From CAZNHL01 sp964572965 (GTDB taxonomy: Bacteria; Bacteroidota; Bacteroidia; Cytophagales; UBA9547), in NCBI GenBank assembly GCA_964572965.1, contig CAZNHL010000008.1:1-64000 (forward strand): DNA of 64,000 nt. Reading direction: 5' to 3'. The notes below the pieces were generated by a model. That model had not been told where the DNA came from. It saw nothing but the letters and a program-made list of their open reading frames with translations, and searched no databases. Below are positions 50,346-58,004 of this stretch, one piece after another; position 1 is the stretch's first letter; every line of letters begins with the position of its first letter. A program made the position numbers and the translations under genes.

Positions 50346-51932
50346 ATGCTTATTCTTCAGGACGTTACATATATACATCCCAACAAAGATCTATTGTTTG
50401 CGGATATCAATCTCAGCATTAACAAACATCAGAAAGCTGCCCTCATCGGAAATAACGGTACAGGCAAATCTACTTTATTAAAAATCTTAGCCGGATCGCT
50501 GCAACCGTCAGGCGGACTTGTCAGAAGTGAAGCCGTGCCTTATTACATCCCGCAAATCTTCGGGCAGTTCAATGAACTTACCATTGCGCAGGCATTGCAG
50601 ATTGAGGACAAGCTAAAAGCCCTGACGGAAATCCTTGCGGGGAATGTATCGGAGGGAAATATGGATTTGCTGAACGACGACTGGACAATCGAGGAACGTT
50701 GCAGCGAAGCACTGGCTTACTGGCAGCTCGATGGACTTGATCTTAACCAGCAAATGGGAACTCTCAGCGGCGGGCAAAGAACCAAAGTTTTTCTGGCGGG
50801 TATTGCTATTCACAAGCCGGATTTTATTCTGATGGATGAACCTAGCAATCATCTCGATATAGAAAGCCGGAACCTTTTGTATGATTTTATTGAAAATACA
50901 TCAGCTACATTGTTGGTAGTAAGCCACGACAGGAAGTTGTTGAATCTGCTTGATTCCGTTTATGAACTGAGTAAGCGAGGTATCACTGTCTACGGCGGTA
51001 ATTACGACTTCTATGCCGAACAAAAACAGATAGAAAGCAATGCGCTGAATCAGGATGTGAGGAGCAAGGAAAAGGCATTGCGGAAAGCAAAGGAAGTAGA
51101 AAGAGAAACAGCGGAAAGGCAGCAGAAGCTGGATGCACGAGGAAAGAAGAAACAGGAAAAAGCGGGTTTGCCGACCATTTCCATGAAAACCTTCAAGAAC
51201 AACGCGGAGAAAAGTACAGCCCGCACCAAAGACATCCATGCCGAAAAAACAGGAAATATTGCCCAGGAATTAACTGAGTTAAGAAAGGAACTACCCGATA
51301 CTGACAAGATGAAATTCGGCTTCGATCATTCTTCTTTACACAAAGGAAAAGTGCTGATTGATGCGCGTGATATCAACTTTAGTTATGGCGCAAAAAGCCT
51401 CTGGAAAGAGTCCTTAAGCTTCATCATTACAAGCGGCGACAGAATTGCAATCAAAGGGGCTAATGGCTCAGGTAAAACTACTTTGGTGAAACTCTTATTG
51501 GGCGAAACCGAGCCTCAGTCTGGTTCAATACACAGAGCTGAAAATAAAGCTGTTTACATTGATCAGGACTATTCTCTGGTAAATAATCAACTTTCTGTTT
51601 ACGAACAGGCACAACAGTTTAACACAACGGCCTTGCAGGAACACGAAATCAAGATTCGGCTGAACAGGTTTTTGTTTACAAGAGACTATTGGGATAAGTC
51701 CTGTAGTGCGCTGAGTGGCGGAGAGCGGATGCGTTTAATGCTCTGTTGTCTGACCATCGGCAACAAAGCACCGGATATCATTATTCTTGATGAGCCAACC
51801 AATAATCTGGATATACAGAATATTGAAATACTCACTTCTGCTATTGATGATTACAAGGGCACGCTCATAGTCATTTCCCATGATGAATATTTTTTGGAAC
51901 AGATTCATGTTGTGGAGGAAATTGTGCTTTAA
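50346..51932 (+). CDS. ABC-F family ATP-binding protein
   Basis: A 528-residue soluble protein with two ABC domains and no membrane segment. Walker A motifs are GNNGTGKST (about 36-44) and GANGSGKTT; signature motifs LSGGQRTKV and LSGGERMRL; Walker B strands FILMDEPSNHLD and IIILDEPTNNLD. The inter-domain linker, about residues 220-310, is highly charged and helical. ABC-F proteins act on the ribosome as translation factors or antibiotic-resistance proteins. The linker length and sequence decide which; no resistance subtype is recognised. A long leader with a hairpin upstream would suit attenuation control, which is common for resistance-type members. Confidence 0.9.
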   Translation: MLILQDVTYIHPNKDLLFADINLSINKHQKAALIGNNGTGKSTLLKILAGSLQPSGGLVRSEAVPYYIPQIFGQFNELTIAQALQIEDKLKALTEILAGNVSEGNMDLLNDDWTIEERCSEALAYWQLDGLDLNQQMGTLSGGQRTKVFLAGIAIHKPDFILMDEPSNHLDIESRNLLYDFIENTSATLLVVSHDRKLLNLLDSVYELSKRGITVYGGNYDFYAEQKQIESNALNQDVRSKEKALRKAKEVERETAERQQKLDARGKKKQEKAGLPTISMKTFKNNAEKSTARTKDIHAEKTGNIAQELTELRKELPDTDKMKFGFDHSSLHKGKVLIDARDINFSYGAKSLWKESLSFIITSGDRIAIKGANGSGKTTLVKLLLGETEPQSGSIHRAENKAVYIDQDYSLVNNQLSVYEQAQQFNTTALQEHEIKIRLNRFLFTRDYWDKSCSALSGGERMRLMLCCLTIGNKAPDIIILDEPTNNLDIQNIEILTSAIDDYKGTLIVISHDEYFLEQIHVVEEIVL

Positions 51933-51956
51933 ATCCATTGGAACGGTTTTACCCAT

Positions 51957-51987
51957 GACGTTCCACTTTTTTAAAAAGTGGAACGTC
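51957..51987. repeat. 15-bp inverted repeat, second copy
   Basis: Arms GACGTTCCACTTTTT and AAAAAGTGGAACGTC are perfect complements with almost no loop. The core GTTCCACTTTTT / AAAAGTGGAAC equals that at 33809-33841. It lies 24 bp after the ABC-F stop, where a terminator role is possible. Confidence 0.7.
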
Positions 51988-52083
51988 TATCCTTCATTCT
52001 ATCATTAAGAGTCATGCGGCGATTAACCAGCCTATTCGCCGCAAAATATGCGGTGAATAAATTCTCTCAATTTTTTTAGTTGC

Positions 52084-52125
52084 GTAACCGATTTGTTACG
52101 TGTATATTTGTAACTGTTCGGTTAC
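52084..52125 (+). promoter_or_regulatory. ArsR-operon promoter with paired operators
   Basis: Two palindromes GTAAC-N6-GTTAC at 52084-52099 and 52110-52125, with centres 26 bp apart, bracket a TATATTTG -7 box (52103-52110). A TTG 20 bp upstream of that box fits a -33 element. The layout suggests autorepression by the downstream ArsR-type regulator. Confidence 0.65.
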
Positions 52126-52138
52126 TTATTTGAATAAT

Positions 52139-52453
52139 ATGAGGCGAGATGTATTTCAGGCAATTGCAGATCCTACAAGACGGGATATTATTGGTCTTGT
52201 TGCAAAAAAGTCGATGAACCTAAATGCTGTTGCGGAAAACTTCAATATCAGCAGACCAGCAATTTCCAAGCACATTAAAATATTGAGAGAGTGTGGGCTT
52301 ATTGTCATTAAGCAGCAGGGGCGGGAAAGGTATTGCGAAGCGAAGCTGGGAGCACTGAATGAAGTAGCTGCATGGGCAGAACAATATAAACAGTTCTGGG
52401 AACAGCAATTTGACAGTCTTGATAACTATTTAAAGGATATTCAGAAAAAATAA
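52139..52453 (+). CDS. ArsR-family transcriptional regulator
   Basis: A 104-residue winged-helix repressor: MRRDVFQAIADPTRRDIIGL, helix-turn-helix NLNAVAENFNISRPAISKHI and recognition helix KILRECGLIVI. It lacks the Cys pairs of metal-sensing ArsR/SmtB members, so it is probably the type coupled to AHSA1/SRPBCC proteins. A frame starting at GTG 52100 would overlap the promoter and is rejected. The gene next downstream (10 bp) encodes an AHSA1-type protein, the usual partner. Confidence 0.92.
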   Translation: MRRDVFQAIADPTRRDIIGLVAKKSMNLNAVAENFNISRPAISKHIKILRECGLIVIKQQGRERYCEAKLGALNEVAAWAEQYKQFWEQQFDSLDNYLKDIQKK

Positions 52454-52463
52454 ACATTACAAA

Positions 52464-52964
52464 ATGGCTACGACAAACGCTAAATTCAAAACTACAAGAA
52501 CCTTTAAAGCGCCAAAACAATTGGTTTTTGATGCCTTTTCAAATGCTGAAGCATTGGGAAAATGGTGGGGGCCTGTTGAAGCTCCGATTGAGGTAATCAG
52601 GTTGGACTTCAAACCCGAAGGTATTTTTCATTACAAGATGAAAGGCCAGCAGGTGAACTATGGTATTTTCAAGTATAAAGAGATTAATGAGCCGGACAGT
52701 ATTACATGGGTCAATTCATTTGCCAACGAAAAGGGTGAAATCATTAAACCGCCATTTGAAGGCATGCATATCCCGAGAGAGATGCTGAATAAAATTACCT
52801 TGACTGAAAAGGATGGCATTACCACGCTGACGCTGGAAAGTGAGCCAATTAATGCTTCTGAAAAGGAAATCAATACCTTTATTGCAATTAAAGACAGTAT
52901 GGAACACGGTTTTGGCGGTACGTTTGATCAATTGGGTAAATACTTACTGGAAATTCAAAAATAA
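52464..52964 (+). CDS. AHSA1/SRPBCC-domain protein
   Basis: A 166-residue protein of the Activator-of-Hsp90-like SRPBCC fold. The N-terminal FKTTRTFKAPKQLVFDAFSN and ALGKWWGPVEAPIEVIRLDF blocks and the C-terminal helix EHGFGGTFDQLGKYLLEIQK are typical. These proteins bind hydrophobic ligands; in ArsR-AHSA1 pairs the physiological role is not established. The gene follows arsR by 10 bp and is under the same promoter. Confidence 0.9.
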   Translation: MATTNAKFKTTRTFKAPKQLVFDAFSNAEALGKWWGPVEAPIEVIRLDFKPEGIFHYKMKGQQVNYGIFKYKEINEPDSITWVNSFANEKGEIIKPPFEGMHIPREMLNKITLTEKDGITTLTLESEPINASEKEINTFIAIKDSMEHGFGGTFDQLGKYLLEIQK

Positions 52965-53027
52965 ATGGATAGAATTGTCCTATACTAGTGTTAGGTAATT
53001 ATTGTACCTACGCTTATCATAAGAAAC

Positions 53028-54050
53028 ATGGAAATAGGAATAGATAGTTTTGCTTCCGTTGGCAAGAACAATGGTGAAGTCAATAGTAATACAGATGCGC
53101 TGGCGCAATTGCTTGAAAGGATCGTGCATGCCGATAAATCCGGACTGGACGTATTCGGGATAGGGGAACACCACCGCAAAGAATTCCTGGACTCTGCCCC
53201 AACGGTGATCCTTGCAGCTGCAGCGGCATTGACCAAGCGTATCCGCCTGACCAGCGCTGTTACGGTGCTGAGTGCTATTGATCCGGTAAGGGCTTTTCAG
53301 AATTTCGCTACGCTTGACCTGATTTCCAAAGGCCGTGCAGAAATGGTTGTCGGCCGTGGTTCTTTTACAGAAGCTTTTCCTTTGTTTGGTTTCAATATTC
53401 ATGATTATGATGAGTTGTTTACAGAAAAACTGGATTTGTTACTGAATATCCGCGACAATGAAACAGTAAATTGGTCAGGACGATTCCGTCCTGCATTGAA
53501 GAATCAAGCCATATATCCACGTCCTTTACAACCGCAATTGCCTGTTTGGTTGGGAGTAGGCGGTACTCCGGCTTCTTTTGCTCGTGCGGGTAAATTGGGC
53601 TTGCCTTTAATGGTCGCTGTAATTGGCGGAGAAACTCATCGTTTCAGACCTTTGGTGGATATGTACAGACAAGCCGGAGAAAAAGCAGGCCATGATCCTG
53701 CTAAATTGAAAGTTGGTTTGCATTCTCTTGGTTATGTAGCAGAAACCAGAGAACAGGCTATTGAAGATTTCTTTCCCGGTTATGCTGAAGCATTTACAAA
53801 AATAGGCCGTGAGCGCGGTTGGCCGCCTGTTACCAAAGCTCATTTTATGTCGCAGATCGGCCCTACAGGAGCTTTGCTTGTTGGTAGTGCGGAAGAAGTA
53901 GCAGAAAGAATCCTACGCCACAGTGAAGCGTTGGGTGGTATTTCAAGGCTGACTTTCCAGATGGACAGTGGTGGTGTATCACACGAGCAACACCTGAAAG
54001 CTATAGAATTGATAGGGGCTAAGGTTTCTCCGATAGTGAAGGCTGGATAA
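53028..54050 (+). CDS. LLM-class flavin-dependent oxidoreductase
   Basis: A 340-residue luciferase-like monooxygenase. It opens with IGIDSFASVGKNN, has FGIGEHHRKEFLDSAPTVI, the FMN-phosphate-binding LTSAVTVLSAIDPVRAFQNF and GRGSFTEAFPLFGF, and the C-terminal VGSAEEVAERILRHSEALG. Such enzymes use FMNH2 and O2 (or F420) for alkane sulfonate, aldehyde or xenobiotic oxidation; the substrate is unknown. The gene lies 63 bp after the AHSA1 gene on the same strand and could share the ArsR-controlled transcript. Confidence 0.9.
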   Translation: MEIGIDSFASVGKNNGEVNSNTDALAQLLERIVHADKSGLDVFGIGEHHRKEFLDSAPTVILAAAAALTKRIRLTSAVTVLSAIDPVRAFQNFATLDLISKGRAEMVVGRGSFTEAFPLFGFNIHDYDELFTEKLDLLLNIRDNETVNWSGRFRPALKNQAIYPRPLQPQLPVWLGVGGTPASFARAGKLGLPLMVAVIGGETHRFRPLVDMYRQAGEKAGHDPAKLKVGLHSLGYVAETREQAIEDFFPGYAEAFTKIGRERGWPPVTKAHFMSQIGPTGALLVGSAEEVAERILRHSEALGGISRLTFQMDSGGVSHEQHLKAIELIGAKVSPIVKAG

Positions 54051-54230
54051 ATATAGGTTTTGTTAAAAATGAAGTTGTAGTTATAGCTTATTTTTGTCCT
54101 TTGAAGTGTCAGCGGGGCTGTCCACGAAAAGAGCGATCCCGCTCGTGAGTGAAATGCCTGTTAACATGATGGTAGAGTAAGCCTTTATAAGAGAAGAGGT
54201 ATAAGGCAATATAGTTGGTTTAACAAATAA

Positions 54231-54262
54231 AAAAGGAGGCTGCCAAAGGGTAGCCTCCTTTT
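54231..54262 (-). terminator. Terminator of the polysaccharide deacetylase gene
   Basis: An 11-bp perfect stem (AAAAGGAGGCT / AGCCTCCTTTT) with a 10-nt loop lies 19 bp beyond the leftward stop at 54282. Confidence 0.88.
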
Positions 54263-54281
54263 CTTTGCAAGGTTTTGTACC

Positions 54282-57073
54282 TTATTCAACTACCAGTTTA
54301 GTAACTGTATTGCTGATTCTTACATAGTAAATACCGGCAGCTGCAGAGAGGTTAATCTCATTTCTACCATCTGTAAGTGTCAATACAGCTATTTCATTGC
54401 CATAAGCGTTGAATACATGTGCTGTTGCATCACCTTTAGTGTCAATTGTAAATGTACCTGACGTAGGGTTTGGATAGATAGAAGTTGTTGCCAATACATC
54501 ATTTTCAGCTGTTCTTGAAGTGCATGTTCCCTGGCTAGTCCATGGTTTTCCTGAACCAGTTACGCCAGAATTTAGATCAGGTTGTTGGTTTTGAGTCCAC
54601 CAGTTAGCCTTGTACTTGATACCGTTATAAACAACCACATCGTTTGTGTTATATGCCTGTGTGGCAACATAAGCCGGAGCAGTGCATGAACCGCCGGCAG
54701 GGTTCACTGTAATTGTTTTCGATGCAGAAGTCGTAACACCAGTGCTGTTGTCATAAGCTTTTGCTGTAATGACATAAGTTCCGGCAGTAACGCCTGTCCA
54801 GGTATAGGCATATGGAGCTGTATTGTCTGTATTCAGTAACGTGCTTCCGTTGTAGAACTCCACTTTAGAAATAGAGCCGTCTGAATCAGCAGCATCAGCC
54901 GCAATAGAAACCGTTGCAGGTGCTGTGTAAGTCAATACAGTCGGAGCAGTTAAGCTTACAGTTGGTGCTATATTTCCCGCAGGGTTTACCGTAATTGTTT
55001 TCGATGCAGAAGTCGTAACACCAGTGCTGTTNNNNNNNNNNNNNNNNNNNNNNNNNNNNNNNNNNNNNNNNNNNNNNNNNNNNNNNNNNNNNNNNNNNNN
55101 NNNNNNNNNNNNNNNNNNNNNNNNNNNNNNNCAGTAACGCCTGTCCAGGTATAGGCATATGGAGCTGTATTGTCTGTATTCAGTAATGTGCTTCCGTTGT
55201 AGAACTCCACTTTAGAAATAGAGCCGTCTGAATCTGCTGCGTCAGCCGCAATAGAAACCGTTGCAGGTGCTGTGTAAGTCAATACCGTCGGAGCAGTTAG
55301 GCTTACAGTTGGTGCTATATTTTCCGCAGGGTTTACCGTAATTGTTTTCGATGCAGAAGTCGTAACACCAGTGCTGTTGTCATAAGCTTTTGCTGTAATG
55401 ACATAAGTTCCGGCAGTAACGCCTGTCCAGGTATAGGCATATGGAGCTGTATTGTCTGTATTCAGTAACGTGCTTCCGTTGTAGAACTCCACTTTAGAAA
55501 TAGAACCGTCAGCATCTGCTGCATCAGCCGCAATAGAAACCGTTGCGGGTGCTGTGTATGTCAATATAGTCGGAGCTGTTAAGCTTACAGTTGGTGCTAT
55601 GTTTGAGCCTGAACCACAAGGGCCATTGTCTATCCAAGCTTGTCCTGAACCTGAATTCAGGTCTGGTCTTGTGTTCTGGTTCCACCAGTTTGCGGTATAT
55701 TTTCTATTATTATAAGATACTTTAGTGCTGCCTGTATAAGCTGTTGTGGCATTCCAGGCAGGGTCAGTACATACAGGTTGTTGATTTACAGCTATCGAGG
55801 CAGAGGCAGTTGCTGATTTACCGTTGGCAGCATTCACTTTTGCTGTTACTGTAAATGAACCATAACTTGTTGGCGTCCAGCTTGCAGTGTATGGATTGCT
55901 GCCTATAGCCGTAATGGTCTGGCCGTTAACCGTGAAAGTAACATTTGAAACAGTTGTTCCTACTACCGTTGCTGTAGCAGATAATGTAATCGGATTTAAA
56001 CCTGTAAAGGTAGCGTTGTTTGCCGGACTGTTCAGCGTTACAGCAACACCACTTTTATTGATCAGGATATTGCCACCATCAGGAATAGCATTAAAAACAA
56101 TACTGTCATTGTTGACTGTTGTTGTGAAAGGAATATTTATACCATTCTGGCTGATAGACGAATAAGTGTCACCTGCTACCTTCTTTAGTTTAATCGTTAA
56201 TGGCTGATTAAAAATAGCATTGTTTACAGTGTCAGTCAGGCTTAATGTCCAGAAATCGGCAGTGTTACTAACTGTAGCCAAAGTAGCTGAATTTACTTCC
56301 TTGTGGTACTTTACAGCATTCGCATAAGTTGTAATCCAGGTTTGAGTCTGGTAAGTCAGCAACTTGTCAAGCAAAGAAAGGTATTGAGTTTCAGAGATCG
56401 GATCCCACCATGAGTCACTTACCGTAGCGTTATTAAGGCTGTGGAATGTGAAAGTCAATAAACCGTTTGAATTGATAGCTTGTTGTACCCAGTTTCCAAA
56501 AACAGTAGGAGTTGTGTTTACATCAACAGGAACTGTGTTTAAAGTGTAATAATCGTTTTGCGATGTGGCAAAATTGTAAGGGAAGGTCTGATTAGGCAGC
56601 ATCGGTTCAATGTATGCCCTTGCAGAGAAGTGATTTTTCTTCGTTTCTGCAATTACAGCTGCATTATAATCGCCATGAGGGTATACCAGCGTCTGGATTT
56701 TTACTCCCGGTAATTGAGATTCAATATACGCTCTGGATGTTGTGACCTCATCAACCAGCTGCGTAGCACTCACCTGCGACAGACGAGGATGGGTTCTTGT
56801 GTGGTTGCCGATTTCGTGGCCTGCCGCTGCTGCATTACGGATAGTTTGCCAGTCAGATACGTTGTTGATTGTTACAAAGAACGAACCCACTAAACCTTTT
56901 GCATTCAAACCGGCGACTCCAATAGGGCCATGACCCGGCGACCAGTCGTCAAAAGTAAGCACTGTGGCAGATTTTTTTCCATTGAACCATTTTTCAAAGG
57001 AATAATTTTGGGCGAATGTGCTGAAGCTTAAAAGAGCCAGCAAAAAAGAGACTAAAAATGTAATTTTTTTCAT
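54282..57073 (-). CDS. T9SS-exported polysaccharide (chitin) deacetylase with tandem Ig-like and chitin-binding modules
   Basis: One gene interrupted by 100 Ns. In order: signal peptide (1-21); NodB deacetylase domain (about 30-260) with D42/D43 in LTFDDW and the metal histidines H91/H95 in NHTRTHP; an Ig-like segment; a CBM5/12-type module (CTDPAWNATTAYTGSTKVSY, ANWWNQNTRPDLNSG); tandem 94-residue Ig-like repeats; a second CBM5/12 module (ANWWTQNQQPDLNSG); and a T9SS type A tail (TSIYPNPTSGTFTIDTKG ... YYVRISN). Zinc-dependent deacetylation of chitin or chitooligosaccharides is the expected role, with CBMs holding the enzyme to chitin. The frame is continuous through all repeats except the gap. 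Confidence 0.88.
54699..55605 (-). repeat. Tandem 282-bp repeats encoding Ig-like domains
   Basis: At least three units; copies begin near 54699, 54981 and 55328 and are almost identical at the DNA level. The 282-bp spacing between the first two equals 94 codons. Each unit encodes PAT VSIAADAADSDGSISK and YAYTWTGVTAGTYVI-type sequence. Confidence 0.85.
55032..55131. other. Assembly gap (100 N) inside the tandem repeat
   Basis: The gap falls inside the second repeat unit. Comparison with the first unit shows that 35 bp are missing if only one unit is present; a larger number (35 plus a multiple of 282) would apply if units were collapsed. Confidence 0.9.
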
Positions 57074-57349
57074 ATCATCCTTATTAGATTGTTTGCGGCA
57101 AATCTATAATTATATTCCTATGGATATAATGGGATGAATGTCTGATATAGATGAACGGATATTTATTTTCGATGAGATATTGGATAATTTCTGTGAATAA
57201 AAAAGCTTTGTTTTAGGGTGAAAATATAAATATTATAATAGTGCTATTTGGTCGTGCCTAAGTAATATTACTATTTGTGTATGATGGGAATAAGCGTTTA
57301 AACGGTAATCTTTTTTATGTTTATCATTGATGCTTTTTGACAGATCACC

Positions 57350-57517
57350 ATGTCAAAAACAGGTGAAATTTCAGAAGAGGAACAGGTAGCAGATAAGTTT
57401 TTGCAAGCTTTCAGAAATGATCGTTTTGAAGTGAATATAGGTAAAGTCAAATTACTCAGGCTGATTAACCGTATTAGCCCCGGGGTAGCCGACAAGACCA
57501 TGAGAGGCGGGTTGTGA
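57350..57517 (+). pseudogene. C-terminal relic of a short-chain dehydrogenase
   Basis: A 55-codon frame reads MSKTGEISEEEQVADKFLQA, then NDRFEVNIGKVKLLRLINRI and SPGVADKTMRGGL before TGA. The pattern VAxxFLxxxxNDxxEVxxGxxxLLxxxNRISPxxAxxxM is the end of Bacteroidota SDRs and parallels the C-terminus of the intact SDR at 32291-33070 (VAKIAVKGLFNNKSEIIPGF and RILPKIIM). No Rossmann or catalytic part precedes it (a TGA lies 12 bp before the ATG). It is a degraded remnant. Confidence 0.6.
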
Positions 57518-58004
57518 TTTCATCGTTTTTTAGTTAGCCTTCCTGGCTAGAGATTTCATTGTTCCCAAGTGGTTTAGCTTCAGGAACAATACCATTGAAA
57601 TAGGCTTGTATTCCTTCTTCTTAAAGCTTTAGTTATTGAACATTTAAGTTGCTGTAAACAAGGAGATAAGAGAATATCGTTGTTATGTTTATGTTAATCC
57701 TATGATATTTTTTTTTGCCATATGTAAGTTTTTGGGATTTATAGAAAGTTTTTTGAGCTTTAGATTAATTGGTATTATTGTTAATATGTTGATTTTTAGT
57801 GTTTTATATTGTGTTTTGTCTTGGGATTTGTGTGTAAATATTGGTGTAATATATTGAGTTTAATTAAATCTTTTTTTATTATGTTATTTAATAGTTTTGG
57901 CCATGGAAAAATGCATTATTCAGAAACAACTGCACCAGAAGGGTGTAGTTAGTTTTTTGAGTTTAATGTAAATGATATTTGAATTTATATTTTTCTCTAT
58001 TTTA
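57518..58004. other. AT-rich region before the surface-protein cluster
   Basis: About 490 bp with no gene. Very AT-rich from 57680 to 57900. A hairpin at 57928-57950 (AACTGCACC / GGTGTAGTT, one mismatch) followed by AGTTTTTTG lies 55 bp before the SprB-type gene; it could be a terminator or leader attenuator. Confidence 0.5.

Noticed and set aside
54895..55158. Short leftward frame spanning the 100-N gap
   Set aside because: It reads the Ig-like repeat in the wrong frame (many Cys/Asn); the true frame continues on both sides of the gap.
54699..55605. CRISPR-like array
   Set aside because: The repeated units are 282 bp, coding and contiguous; no short direct repeats with unique spacers occur anywhere in the window.
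57298..57501. Leftward 67-codon frame
   Set aside because: It is antisense to the SDR relic, whose rightward sequence has recognisable SDR C-terminal features.
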